DNA from: Rhipidocladum racemiflorum
Taxonomy: Eukaryota > Streptophyta > Magnoliopsida > Poales > Poaceae
NCBI GenBank assembly: GCA_036346355.1
Contig: CM070580.1
Location: forward strand, 59,474,854 to 59,538,853
DNA: 64,000 nucleotides
Direction: 5' to 3'
Part shown: positions 1 through 11,700 of the stretch, one piece after another
How positions within the stretch are numbered: the first letter of the stretch is position 1
How the letters are laid out: each line of letters begins with the position of its first letter
Program-made: the position numbers and the translations under genes
The notes under the pieces: model-generated
The model's input: the letters and a program-made list of their open reading frames with translations, nothing else
Told to the model about the DNA's origin: nothing
Databases searched by the model: none

Positions 1-1815
1 CCGAATATGCAATCCTTGATAGACTTAGGAATAATTTAGACACGTTAGTAAGTGTCAGAGGGTATTAAAGAATAATAGTCGCATATGCTTAGTTCAGCAG
101 TAGAATTGGTTGCAGGAGATCATGACGTTCTTATTCATAAACTCCTGGAACTATTAGGATAGGTGATTGGTGTCAGGTTGGAATCAGTGGATATGGGGTT
201 TTGTTGAAAAAAGGGAATGGTTGCGTGAGTAAAATGGAAAAACTTGGAGAGTTTAGACCGGGCGAGATGTTTGGTGGTTCGGAGGTGGTGGTATTTGGCC
301 GGGTAGTGGTTCCGGTTGGTAGGCTGGTTTCGGGTTCGGATTGGTTGTCAGGCCGTTGGCTGGTTTGGAGTGGTTTGGTCTCAGTTGGTCCCTTACTATG
401 GGGAGGTTGAAGGCTAGTGTGTGCTCGGTGGGGCCGCTAGTGTCGATCCTCTGTGGCCATAGCAAGTGGGTTTGGAAGATCTCGCCTGAGTCACCCTAAG
501 GACCGAACTTGGAGCTATTTACTGGGTGTAATACGTGCAACCACATGTGCCAGTGTGGGATGGCCTCAGCCTAGTACGGGGAAAAGGGATCTGACCCTGC
601 ATTATTGGAGGGCAAAGAGGATTGGATGCACTTGTGGTGTCGGTGCATTCTAGGGACTTTCTTGTCGAGGCATCGAAGGAAAGTTTACCCAATACAACGG
701 TAATGCCTACTACAGGGAGGTCGTGGGCTAGTGGGTGCCTATGGGAACCACTGGCGGCCTCTGTGGCTGTAGTTAGGAATGCACGTTAGGGCAGTGCAGG
801 ATTAGAACTCCAATCTCTCGAAAGGTTCCGTCCTTTGTCTAGCAAATCGGGTACTTGGTATCGCGAGGCATGGAGGACATGATTGCTAGAACGTGTCATG
901 TGGGTACAATTACGCCTCTCGCAGAGATAAATAAACTAATCGATTAGCCGTGCTCACGGTCATGAGCAGCTTGGAAAGTATTATCAAGTATAGATTTTGG
1001 GTGCAGGTTGACTTACGGGAAAATGGGTTTCGAGGTTAGATTGTGTTGGTCGGGTGTGTGTTTGGATCTTGGGTTCGGATAAGGTGGTGGTTGGTTGTTT
1101 TGGTGAAAGGAATGGTTGGATGGTTGATTTGGTTAATGGTTTATCTATTATTAATTGTTTGAAATGTTTTCTTGACTTCTTTTGTAAAAATGCGAATGTG
1201 AATCTATTATCATATTGCAAGCAAAATCGCTTTGTGCTCAAAAGACTAGTGTAGTAACCTATTATTCATTGATTTAACCTACATTTTATATGTATACATT
1301 CCATACACTAAAGTCTTGCGAGTACATACGTGTACTCACCGTTTGCTCTAACGGACTTTGGTCAGAAGGAGAAGAAGCGGTAATGATGCAGATGTACTGC
1401 ATTTAGTCATAGTCAATGATGACGCCGATTTATTCTACCGGGCTTAGCTTGGTTTCCTTCGATCGATTGTTCGAGGGTGGAGGCACACTGCGTGTTTTTC
1501 TTTTGGAGTTTCCGCTGGCGTTGGATGATTCTTTTGGACTTGTGCCGGCTGTAGGGCGAGACTTGTAAAGTTAAACTAATGTAATAACGTTACCTTTCAT
1601 GTGTAATATATTTACTCTTGCATAGTTGAGACCTGTCTTGTATGACAACACGTGGGTACTGGGCTACTGATCCAGGGAACCAGTACAATGCACGCGGTTG
1701 CGGGAAGCTCGAGTTGGGATCAATCAGTTGGCATGTACACTCCTCACGAGTTTTGCCGATTAATTGGCCCCAATCCGAGTACGGAGTTGGTTTAGCGGTC
1801 AGGAGACGTTACGGG
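1..1815 (+). mobile_element. Gypsy-type LTR remnant (3' part), no gene
   Basis: This stretch has no credible gene; its ORFs are short, overlapping and in GC- or TG-skewed DNA. It resembles the 3' half of long chromovirus LTRs seen elsewhere in the window: the segment near 485-510 (cctgagtcaccctaaggacc) recurs at about 63669-63689, and the 'gtactcacc' block at 1331 recurs at 57373 and, inverted, at 27996, 37826 and 61664. It stops where copia LTR homology begins, near 1816. The element was not followed beyond the window's left edge, so family and full length are inference. Confidence 0.5.
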
Positions 1816-1970
1816 TACCAAACGTTTGTCAATATGTTTTTGTCGAATACGAGGCAATTATTTGGTTCCGTTTTGGGGTGAATTTTTAATAAATCACAAT
1901 TTTGGTTTTAGCTTCCGCACAATCATTCACTCGCCCTCTGATTGCTATATTCGTATACTTCGATCCTACA
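1816..1970 (+). repeat. 5' LTR remnant of the copia element
   Basis: Only the last 155 bp of the LTR remain. They are nearly the same as 15808-15963 and both copies end in cgatcctaca. The loss of the upstream LTR means the 5' promoter of this copy is gone. Confidence 0.8.
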
Positions 1971-1972
1971 AG

Positions 1973-1984
1973 TGGTATCAGAGC
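1973..1984 (+). promoter_or_regulatory. Copia primer-binding site
   Basis: TGGTATCAGAGC lies two bases after the LTR end. It is complementary to the 3' end of initiator tRNA-Met, the usual primer of plant copia elements. Confidence 0.9.
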
Positions 1985-2088
1985 AAGTTTTTTCTAATCT
2001 ATCTTAACCGATGATTAGATTAATGGATCGTTATTCGACAAAACCGTGTGTATTCGATGGTGTTGATTTTCAGTTTTGAAAGCCCAAG

Positions 2089-4384
2089 ATGGAGGCGTTC
2101 ATCCAAGTGCAGGTCTTCACAATTTGGGAGAAGGTTTACAAGCCATATCAAGTCCCTGAGAACGACAACGTCAATGACGCAAATCGTCCACATGTTGAAG
2201 CAAATAGCAAGGCACGCAAATTGATCATCTAAGGCTCAGGACGCAGTGACTTTGACCGTGTGATCCATCTCAAGTCTGCATATGAGGTATAGAAATCTCT
2301 TTGTGATTACCATGAGGGTTCTAATACTATCAAAGAGGTTCGTCAAGATCTTTACAAAAAGGAATACATGCAATTTGAGATGAAGCCTGGTGAGTCGCTA
2401 GATGATTTCTTTGCACACTTTAATAAAATTCTTAGCAATTTGCGTCCTGTTGGAGTTAGCTTTGATGCTGCTGCTAATGCTAAACAATTGCTTGGTGCAT
2501 TAGACATGTCTATTTGGGAGATGAGAGTTACATCCATTAGAAAATCTATTGTCATGAGTACACTTACATTAGATATTCTTTATTCTAAGTTGAAAACTCA
2601 TGAGTTGGATGTTCTTGCTAGGAAGAATGATCACAAGTCAATTGCTTTGACCTCACAATCTAGCATGTCTCATAATAATGCTTCTTTAAGTTTTGCCTTG
2701 TCTTTCTTGTCTTCACTAACCAATGAATAGATTGAGCAATTCCCAGAAGAAGACTTGTCACTACTCTCTTCTCACTTTAATAAAAGCTTTGCAGAATGTG
2801 AGAATGAGGAAGAGAGGTGGTGGTGGTCCTCCAAGATGCTATGAGTGTGGAGATCTCAACCATATTCGTCTAAATTGTCCTAAACTTGCAGGTAAAGCAT
2901 CAAAGGAGGAGAAGGACAATGATAAAAGAAAAGAGAAGAAGAAGTTCTCATTAAATGATAAAAAGAAAAAGAGCTTCATCAACAGTAAAGTTGTCCAACG
3001 AGTTCTTTCCTCTCTTGGACAAGTCAAATTGAGCGATGTGGATTCGGAGAGCAGCGAGGACGATGCAACTCCAAGCAAGCATGAGTTGACGGGGTTGTGT
3101 CTCATGGCCAAAAGCAGCGATAGCTTCACCGAGGATGATCATGACAACGACTTCAATGAGGTAGATCCTTCATATGATGAACTAGCTATTGTGTTGCTCG
3201 TCTTGGTAAATTGCTTGATAAATGTGACAAGAAAATTAAGAAACATGATATTATTGTGGAATCATTAAATACTGAAATTGTTAGACTTAGATCTTTGATT
3301 CCAGATGACGATGCTTGCAAATCATGTGACTTAATTTGGAGTGAGCTTACTTCACTTAGGAAAGAACATGCTTCCTTGTTAGAGCAAATGAATGCTGAAA
3401 ATGAGAAAAATGAGAAACTTGTTAAACATGCTAATTGTTCTACCATTGTTTTGCATGATACAACTTCTTGTTCTAAATGCTCAACTCTTGAATTGAAATT
3501 GAAAGATGCAAATGCTTGGGTTTCTCAATTGACTGATGATCTGCTTACACACGAGGTTCTTTCATGCTCAACTTGTCATAAGCAAAAAGGGAAGGTTGAT
3601 ATTCCTTGCAACAATTGTTTAACTCTTGCTAAGAAAGTTGATTACTTGCAAAGTTCTTTGGAACGATTCACTAATGGCAAGAAAAAGTTGAACATGATTT
3701 TGGATCAATCTAAGGTTAGCTCAAACAAGAAAGGTTTAGGTTTTGATCTTCATGCTTCATATGAAACTAAACCTCGCACTGTTGTTCAGACTCCTTGCAA
3801 AATTGAGTTTCCTAATGAGCCTAAGAAAATTGCTTTTTAATCTGGTGGTTTTTTATCTTCTACTATGATAAATGCAAAATGTGCTTCTACTGTTAAAGCT
3901 AAACATCATGTCAAGTACACTTGCACTCATTGTGGTAGAGATGGACACTTAGTAGATTTTTGCTTTAGACTAGCCAAACAACAAAAGAAGGAAATGACTA
4001 AGGCTAGGTCAAATTTCAGCAAAGCACATTTTACATCTCATGCACCTAGAGTGATGAAAACACCTTTGTTCCTAGAAACACGGGAAAAGGCAAATCTGAT
4101 TTTGTGCATAAAATTTCTCGTGTTGTGCCTACTGTTGTGCGTCGTATGTCTCAGTACTGGATTCCTAAACATCTTATTTCTAACCCTAGTAACGAGGCCT
4201 CGACATTTTTTGCTTCTATGTAGGCTTCTCACGCGAGGAAGGAGAACATATAGCTAGTAGATTCTGTATGCTCACGCCACATGTTCGGTGATAAGTTTTG
4301 GTTCTCCTTCACTCGTGCATCTCGTGCTGAAAGTGTTATTTTTGAAGATGCTTCTTCCACATCTTTTTTCGCAAAAGGCACTAG
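2089..4384 (+). pseudogene. Copia gag and start of protease, broken
   Basis: From the ATG at 2089 a gag protein of the UBN2/copia class can be read, but with in-frame stops near 2230 and 2290 and frameshifts near 2730-2800, 3180-3210 and 4060. Conserved gag blocks include the LDDFFAHFNKIL segment near 2400. A zinc knuckle CYECGDLNHIRLNC starts near 2858. A long polar, coiled-coil-like tail with repeated CxxC pairs follows (3211-3840), then a second CCHC-like finger (CTHCGRDGHLVDFC, about 3919). Near 4257-4290 the protease active-site block reads DSVCSRHMFGD, so the catalytic DSG has become DSV. The frame runs on to 4384, where the foreign insertion begins, and resumes at 11701. Confidence 0.8.
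4380..4384 (+). repeat. Target-site duplication ACTAG (left)
   Basis: ACTAG occurs just before the insert at 4385 and again at 11696-11700 just after it. Removing the insert plus one copy restores an open copia frame (AKGTS then PNGAG), which independently supports the boundary. Confidence 0.85.
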
Positions 4385-5013
4385 TGAAAGGACCGGGATG
4401 TCGGCCTAGAGGGGGGGTGAATAGGCGATTACAAAATTATACCCAATTTAAATTAATCTATCAGAGATAATGCGGAAGCAATTGGGATAATTAAGTTTTG
4501 CAACTTAAACAATTCAGCCGAGATACCAACTCGGAGACTCAGGATATTTAGTCCGGATACTTCCTATGTCCGGATACTCCGGATCAATATACCGGATACT
4601 CCGGGTTGCCTGTTTCGGTCAGAACAGAGAGAGTGCAACAAAATTAATTACTTCTTCGATTCAAGAGATACAAATTACTCTACTGCAACAAAGTAAGGAT
4701 ACAAGCAAGAATAGATGCAGTAGACACAATCTAATTGATCTAATCACAAGAATCGAAAGAAAATTAAGCGGATGAGCAAAAGAGGAAACCGAAGTAAGGA
4801 AGGAGACACGAAGATTTTATACCGAAGTTCGGATCCTTGAGGGGATCCTACGTCTCCGTTGAGGTGGCTCGGTCACACTTGAGCTGGGGTCTCTTTCAAC
4901 CCTCTTCCTCCCAGTGTTGCACAATGCACTCGCCGGTCTTCACTTCTTTGATTCCTTTCCTTGCGGAGGCGGAATCGGACCTTCACAAACCTTCGGTGGC
5001 CTTCCACACAAAG

Positions 5014-5935
5014 TGATGAGGACATCACTACCATGGATACGGCCATATCTACAAACCCAATTGAAACCAACAATGTCATACAAGGGCCAATTACTCGAGC
5101 TCGCGCACGTCAATTCAATTGCCAGGTGAATGCGTTCCTCGGGTTGCATACAAATAATTTAATGAATGGAATGTTATTTAATCCTTGTTATGATTTTATT
5201 GTCCTTAGGAACCAAGGAGAAGGACTCCCAAAAATTAAGCATGAAGCCAATTCTTCCGGTGAACAACTTCAACTCGGATTCGGCCTCCAGGACAGCACCA
5301 ACTTAAAACGACCATAACTTTTGGTCCACAAGGGTGTTTGAGGTCTATGAGTACTGGTTTGAAAGGTTTCGACGTCCTCTTTCCAACGGATCCGGCCCCA
5401 CCTCCAAATTCCTTACAAGTCAATAGGAATCTGCAAAACAAGTTCGGTCATCTTTCCAAATCCGAGTCAAACTAGGAATAGGAGTCCTACTTGGCCATGG
5501 AGGTGTTTTGGACGCCCCAAGCCTGGTTTTGGCCTCCTATTTCTCCTATAAATAGCTAGGGAGTCCCCCAAAATAACTTGGGTTTTGGTTATTTGATAGT
5601 TTAGCCTTTTGCTACTATTTGAGTCTTTTAGACGTGCTCAACTACGCCTAACAAGCTCCTTGTATCGGAACCCCAACTTTTCAATACTTCATCTATATTT
5701 GCAATTTTAGATTGCTTTTGCCTTGTTCTTGCTTGTTCTTCGATTGCTTGCAGGAATTGATCTTCGTGATCAGGTTGATCGTGCCCACGACAAGGTCAAT
5801 AACCATTTAGAGTTGGTTTAGCGATTGCTAAGGCGCATCGTCGTTGTACGTTGTAGTCGGATCGTCAAAGTCGTCTCCACCCAAATCGAAGGTTATCATT
5901 CTCATCGAAAGATCGGGACACCCAGTGTTGCATCA
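5014..5935 (+). repeat. 5' LTR of the gag-only element
   Basis: It opens TGATG and closes CATCA. By eye it differs from the second LTR at roughly 18 of 922 positions (about 2 percent) plus a one-base length change. A TATA box (TATAAATA, 5547-5554) lies downstream of the middle. It also contains a short reading frame with the motif GPITRARARQ (about 5085-5115), which is the tail motif of many grass gypsy polyproteins. Confidence 0.85.
5547..5554 (+). promoter_or_regulatory. LTR TATA box
   Basis: TATAAATA is present at the same place in both LTRs (also 9748-9755), about 390 bp before the LTR end. It is a likely U3 promoter; the start site is not known. Confidence 0.55.
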
Positions 5936-5937
5936 AG

Positions 5938-5949
5938 TGGTATCAGAGC
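5938..5949 (+). promoter_or_regulatory. Primer-binding site of gag-only element
   Basis: TGGTATCAGAGC follows the LTR end by two bases and matches the complement of tRNA-Met. The same site is repeated at 10140-10151 after the second LTR. Confidence 0.9.
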
Positions 5950-7143
5950 TTCAGTTGATCGGTGAGAATATCAGTGCCTTAGGTAAGTTTTTGATTTCTT
6001 TCCTAAATTGAAAACTACTCCACAAAAATTCAACCTTTAGTTTCAATCTGTTATTTTAGTGAGTTTTGTTAGGTTTTGATCCATTAGAGTCCATGTTTTA
6101 GTTGCTGATCTTTCTTTTCCTTCGCGTAGCTTTAATCCTTCAATTCTGTCCAGTTTGGTATTTCGAGCATAACTTTCACATACAAACTCGGATTTTTGTG
6201 TTCTTGCACTCTATTGAAAGCTGAGGATATAAGCTTCAATTCCTTCCACAGTCAAACAATCAAATTCGGTGATCTTCAAACATTAATCTAGGCAACAAGT
6301 TTGCTGCCCTAGAAAAACATCAGTACACCTACCTTTGGGAACCAATTCATCCTTTGTGAACACTTTGATCCTATTTGAGACTAGCTTGTTGATATTGCTT
6401 AGGGCTGCTCTACTTGATACATTGCACAATCTTCAATTATCATATCATATTATCTTGTGACACCGAGTTAGGGATTCCAAAACTTTGTTCATACTAGTGT
6501 TGGCCGAAAGTCACCAAAAGAAAGAAAAGAGAAAGAGCCAAAAGGCTAAAAAAAAAGGAAAAGAAAAAGAAAATTGTGGCCGGTCACACTACATTGAGCA
6601 AAACCCTAATTTGTGTTTGTTACTTTTTATATTGTGCAATTTATTAATTAGTGAGCAATCTTGTGCCCTTTTTACATTCTCAAAACAATAAGTTAGCGTC
6701 TCTCTACGACTTATGCAATAGAGCTTTTAGTGCATCACTTATATTTTATAGCTCATTCCTTGATTGCATAAGTGCCATTATCTTTGCGTGTGTGTTGCCT
6801 TCAAATTCACTTATATCTTTGAGATCGGCAACTAGGGCTTGTGAATTCTAGTTTGGATCATTACTTATCATTACAATAACTAGAATTATCAAATTGCATA
6901 GGAAATAAATATTGCCTATCCAAGCTCCACATCCTATCTCGTACATTTGTTTGGTCCCTTGGCAATCGCTTTATCCAAGCTTCGGAGAACTTTTGACAAC
7001 GCCAACGGCCGGCAACACCCGCTGCATGGTAAGAACTTGTAAGAGCTTTGGTCAAAACTTGAGAGTTGAGTGACTTTTCACCACATCCTACGTAGTGATA
7101 GAAAATTATAAATGTGAGTTTGTTTTCTTGTCTTCTACTAACC
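5950..7143 (+). other. Untranslated leader of the gag-only element
   Basis: About 1.2 kb lies between the primer site and the gag start with no coding signal. Its first 240 bp are repeated at 10152-10391. Confidence 0.6.
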
Positions 7144-8923
7144 ATGTTAGGTGATGAGGATTCGATGCATCACTCTCCACGCGCAAAGGGAATTGTTGCT
7201 AGAATGTCACTGCAAGAAGACCGCCTCTGGTCTATCGAGACCGCTCAAAGAGTTGCTAACACTAATCTTGCTACTATTTTGTCTAGACTTGATACGCTTG
7301 CAGGTACTGCCCCCGGAACTTCCAATCCTCTACCTCATCTTCTAAGCAACAAAAATGGCATACTACATGCTCAGGTACATGTTGATGATGATTCCCTAGA
7401 TAAGGTTAAATTCGCCATTCCTCCTTTTAATGGTCATTATGATCCTGATGCCTATATTAATTGGGAGATAGCAGTAGACAAAGAATTTGGCAAGTATGAT
7501 TTGTCTGAAAATGAAAAGATTAGGATTGCTGCTAGTGTGCTAAATGAATATGCATTAACATGGTGGAAACATATTTGTAGAAAAGAGAGAAAACCTAAAA
7601 ATTGGAAGGCCATGAAAAGACTTATGAGAATTGATTATGTTCTTGAATATCATAATCGAATTTTTATATACTAGACTCCAATGCTTGAAACAAGGAAATA
7701 AGTGCGTTAAGGAATACTATGAACGATTGCAAAATCATTTGTTGCGTTGTGGTTTAGATGAAGGTGAAGAAGCAACAGAGCTTAGGTTCATACGTGGACT
7801 TAATCAAGAAATTCAAGATGCTCTTATTGATGAAACATATAGTTCTCTTTCAGAATTGGTTGTATGTGCTTATAGAGTTGAAAATATGCTTGCTGAATCC
7901 TTGAAAGAATCATTAGCTTCATTTGAGGCGCCCATTGTTGCACCTTCTTTTGTAGTTAACATTTTGCAGAAAAGTGAGCACCATCGAGAGAATGATGTAG
8001 AAGAGCATATGGAGAAAGAAATGATCAGTACTACCCCATGTATATGTGAAGAGATAATAGTTGAAGAAACACCTACAACAGCTGATGAGAACTTACAAGG
8101 TAATGTAACAGGTATGGACTTTACACATGGAGAAGATAATTTTGAAGAGCAAAAACTATCCACAAATCATGCTATCGTAGAGCAACTAATAGTGGAACCA
8201 ATTGCTGATTTTGCTTTGTTACAAGATGATTTGCTTGCTATTTCTTGTGATAAAGAAGAGTTGTGTGATAATACTTCACTTATATCCATGACACAACTAG
8301 CAAATGGGCATGTCACCATTGTTAACACACTAGACACTTATGCTGAAAATAAACATGTCATTCACATCACAAGCGAAAATAATGAGTTGCAATTGATGTC
8401 TTCTTTATATACATTAGGCTACATTGAATTTGACGTTCCTTGTGATCTGAATTATTTAGAGGAGAGCCTTTTTGTACATTCTGATTTGTCATGGTTATTG
8501 CGAAATATCTTTTATGTTATTGGCAAAAATAGTGAGAAAGGAGAGTATAAAGCACATCGAGTTTACATTTGTTCAGATTTTAAACCTCCGTTTGCAATGC
8601 AACAATGTCATCAATTTAATAATTGCCATATCACTAATCATGTCAGACCAAGTACATTTGGTTCCATTCACAAGTCACATGATAGTTTTCAAGAAAAGGA
8701 GGATACGGTTGATAGAAATTCTCGATCCATTGATTTCATTGCAAATGTGCATATTGCTTTGTTTCCTGTCATTACTAACATTTTGCAGGACAATATGAAG
8801 GAGTCGAGGACGACTCCACTTCAAGAAAGGGACGATGATGAGACCATGCTCATCATGGACAGAACTAATACTGCATACATATTGTCATCACCAAGTGTTG
8901 CTGCAATTATATCAACCGCATAG
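7144..8923 (+). pseudogene. Retrotransposon gag protein with long acidic tail, one frameshift
   Basis: Reading starts at the ATG at 7144 rather than an upstream one at 7114, because the family-like sequence begins there. The first frame ends at 7674 and the second covers 7631-8923, so there is one frameshift near 7650-7675. The gag core runs from about 7400 (FAIPPFNGHYDPDAY, ALTWWKH) through YYERLQNHLLRCG to the LSELVVCAYRVE block near 7850, the usual end of Retrotrans_gag. After that comes an acidic tail of roughly 330 residues that I do not recognise, with scattered Cys and His but no CCHC knuckle. No protease or polymerase motif follows. The protein would form the particle shell; enzymes must come from elsewhere. 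Confidence 0.75.
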
Positions 8924-9198
8924 TTTCATCGACCCCCACCTTGGCCAGGACCATTAAGTTGGCGACACTTCACGGCATCCTCTACTTCGTATACATCTAC
9001 TACGATGGCTCCATCTGCATGGCTTTATGACCTTTGACTCGAGCTCAAGGACCATTCGTATACCCCCACCTTGGCCATCCTTCTACATCTTCGTCGGTTC
9101 AAGGACCATTGACTCGAGCTCGAGCCCGTCAACTCAATTATCAGATCTAAAGCCATACTTGGGAGAAGATGACGAACTTGAGTCGAGGATGACTCAAA
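8924..9198 (+). other. Remnant of the polyprotein tail between gag and purine tract
   Basis: The short region repeats fragments that encode a GPLTRARARQLNY-type tail (best at about 9108-9150; a partial copy near 9035-9060), interrupted by stops. In autonomous relatives this motif ends the polyprotein, so the deletion that removed the enzymes seems to have joined gag almost directly to this tail. Confidence 0.5.
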
Positions 9199-9200
9199 TG

Positions 9201-9214
9201 CAAGAAGGGGAGGA
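9201..9214 (+). promoter_or_regulatory. Polypurine tract
   Basis: The purine run aagaaggggagga directly precedes the TGATG of the second LTR, the expected plus-strand primer position. Confidence 0.8.
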
Positions 9215-10137
9215 TGATGAGGACATCACTACCATGGATACGGCCATGTCTACAAACCCAATTGAAACCAACAATGTCATACAAGGGCCAATTACTCGAG
9301 CTCGCGCACGTCAATTCAATTGCCAAGTGAATGCGTTCCTCGGGTTGCATACAAATAATTTAATGAATGGAATGCTATTTAATCCTTGTGATGATTTTAT
9401 TGTCCTTAGGAACCAAGGAGAAGGACTCCCAAAAATCAAGCATGAAGCCAATTCTTCCGGTGCACAACTTCAACTCGGATTCGGCCTCCAGGACAGCACC
9501 AACTTAAAACGACCATAACTTTTGATCCACAAGGGTGTTTGAGGTCTATGAGTACTGGTTTGAAAGGTTTCGACTTCCTCTTTCCAACGGATCCGGACCC
9601 ACCTCCAAATTCCTTACGAGTCAACAGGAATCTGCAAAACAAGTTCGGTCATCTTTCCAAATCCGAGTCAAACTAGGAATAGGAGTCCTACTCGGCCATG
9701 GAGGTGTTTTGGACGCCCCAAGCCTGGTTTTGGCCTCCTGTTTCTCCTATAAATAGCTAGGGAGTCCCCCAAAATAACTTGGGTTTTGGTTATTTGATAG
9801 TTTAGCCTTTTGCTACTATTTGAGTCTTTTAGACGTGCTCAACGGCCGCCTAACAAGTTCCTTGTATTGGAACCCCAACTTTTCAATACTTCATCTATAT
9901 TTGCAATTTTAGATTGCTTTTGCCTTGTTCTTGCTTGTTCTTCGATTGCTTGCAGGAATTGATCTTCGTGATCAGGTTGATCGTGCCCACGACAAGGTCA
10001 ATAACCATTTGGAGTTGGTTTAGCGATTGCTAAGGCGCATCGTCGTTGTACGTTGTAGTCGGATCGTCAAAGTCGTCTCCACCCAAATCGAAGGTTATCA
10101 TTCTCATCGAAAGATCGGGACACCCAGTGTTGCATCA
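9215..10137 (+). repeat. Second LTR of the gag-only element
   Basis: It is 923 bp, TGATG...CATCA, with TATA box at 9748-9755 and the same GPITRARARQ reading frame as the first LTR. It is followed by a primer site at 10140-10151 and not by host DNA, so it served as the 5' LTR of a further, now truncated, unit. Confidence 0.85.
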
Positions 10138-10391
10138 AGTGGTATCAGAGCTTCAGTTGATCGGTGAGAATATCAGTGCCTTAGGTTAGTTTTTGATTTC
10201 TTTCCTAAATTGAAAACTACTCCACAAAAATTCAACCTTTAGTTTCAATCTGTTATTTTAGTGAGTTTTGTTAGGTTTTGATCCATTAGAGTCCATGTTT
10301 TAGTTGCTGATCTTTCTTTTCCTTCGCGTAGCTTTAATCCTTCAATTCTGTCCAGTTTGGTATTTTGAGCATAACTTTCACATACAAACTC

Positions 10392-11695
10392 TCGCTTTCC
10401 GGCACCACCAACACCATTTCTCTCCCTCACACCAACCCACCTACACCTAGGTGAACAAGGTGTGACTAGGGTTTCTCAACCTTAGACAAGGATAGACCAC
10501 TTTGAGCACTTGAGACATGTCTAAGTGATTTCAACGATTGCATCCCTCTTAATAGTACGGCAATCCTTAGACTCAAATTTAAACACAAAAATCTAAGTCT
10601 TACACTTAGCGTGCATGCCGACTTCTTGGATGCACGGTGCATGATGACGCTTCCACAAAGATTGATGACGCCCTTCGTCTTGTCAACCTCGACGCGATTC
10701 ACCTCATGAGACTCGTCCTCTCCGACCTTGACCTCGATCATCCCCCAGACGATCCTCACGCCAAGTCGCTCTTGACTTAGTGCTCAGCTCTTGGTGACAC
10801 CGCCGTCTTATTTGACTTTGACTCGCTTGTCATCCTTCAAACCATCTTGGTCATCATACACATAACTTTGGGACCTAACTCTTATCAAAGCACTCAGCAA
10901 ACATATTAGTCCCACAAGCTTAAAAGATATATTGAATAGATTGATAATAACAAGTGTTTCATATCAAGAAGCACAATATGAATGGAAACACTTGACAATA
11001 GAAATATTCTCTGCTAAGTGCATCATGATGAATATATGATTGATCTAACTGCACTAGAGAGATAATTGCCAATGTGAAGAATCAATTAAATCATGGCAAG
11101 GACAACAGACTTTGCTTAAATGAAGCACATGATAGAATATACACGAATTACACATGTGCAAACAATATTTGGAATGAGAGTAAATAATGTGATCCAATTC
11201 TAGATTAAACTTCACTAAGAGAGGTGCATTAGAAGATACACAACTAAGATATGTATGCACCAAGTCAATATGAAGCAATGAAGTTTAACTCTAGTTAACA
11301 CAAGCATATTAAAAACAAAGCACATAATGAACTCAAATGAATATATATATGCACAAGCAATTATGACATGAATCAATGTGCACATATGAAATCAACAAGT
11401 TACTTAGAGTTTAATATGCATTTGCTAAAGAAGAATGCAATGACAAATATGGAAGGAATACCGAGATTGCATACCTCATTTTTGCTTAACCATCCCAATT
11501 GATTTTCCTCTAAAATAGATGAGACTAATATTCAACTAGGCAATAAACATGTTAGTCTCATAACAATATAAACATATTAGAGGTTTTTCTTTTGTTAAGC
11601 ATTTGTACAATTACATTGATTGACATTACATGCGTTTGTCATTAATCATTTATCATTAATCACCAAAACAACATAAGTGCTTAGATGCACTTTCA
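10392..11695. other. Right part of the probable solo LTR, no gene
   Basis: The sequence is AT-rich after about 10860, with no ORF of note; the short minus-strand ORFs at 10466-10759 and 11054-11278 have no recognisable family. It ends in CTTTCA at 11695 and is followed by the ACTAG duplication. Confidence 0.55.
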
Positions 11696-11700
11696 ACTAG

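Larger units (their letters stand above)
5014..10391 (+). mobile_element. Gag-only gypsy-like LTR retrotransposon in tandem (LTR-internal-LTR-internal)
   Basis: Two 922/923-bp direct repeats (5014-5935 and 9215-10137) begin TGATG and end CATCA, each followed by a primer-binding site. The 3.3-kb interior has a Retrotrans_gag-like gene and a polypurine tract but no protease, reverse transcriptase, RNase H or integrase. Such elements with terminal repeats and only gag are known in plants as TR-GAG elements; it would need enzymes supplied by another element. After the second LTR the interior begins again (10138-10391) and is cut at 10391, so this is a truncated tandem array, not a simple insertion. 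The 5' boundary is exact; no flanking duplication can be scored because the right LTR is missing. Confidence 0.8.
4385..11695. mobile_element. LTR-type insertion (probable solo LTR) that carries a second element
   Basis: The insert starts TGAAAG, ends CTTTCA (inverted, TG...CA as in LTRs) and has the 5-bp duplication ACTAG on both sides. Outside the inner element (5014-10391) it holds about 1.9 kb without coding capacity: 4385-5013 and 10392-11695. No second LTR copy, primer site or gag-pol of its own is visible, so a solo LTR is the simplest reading; an internally deleted element is the alternative. The left part has three short tccggatactccgg-like motifs (4555-4625). Confidence 0.7.
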
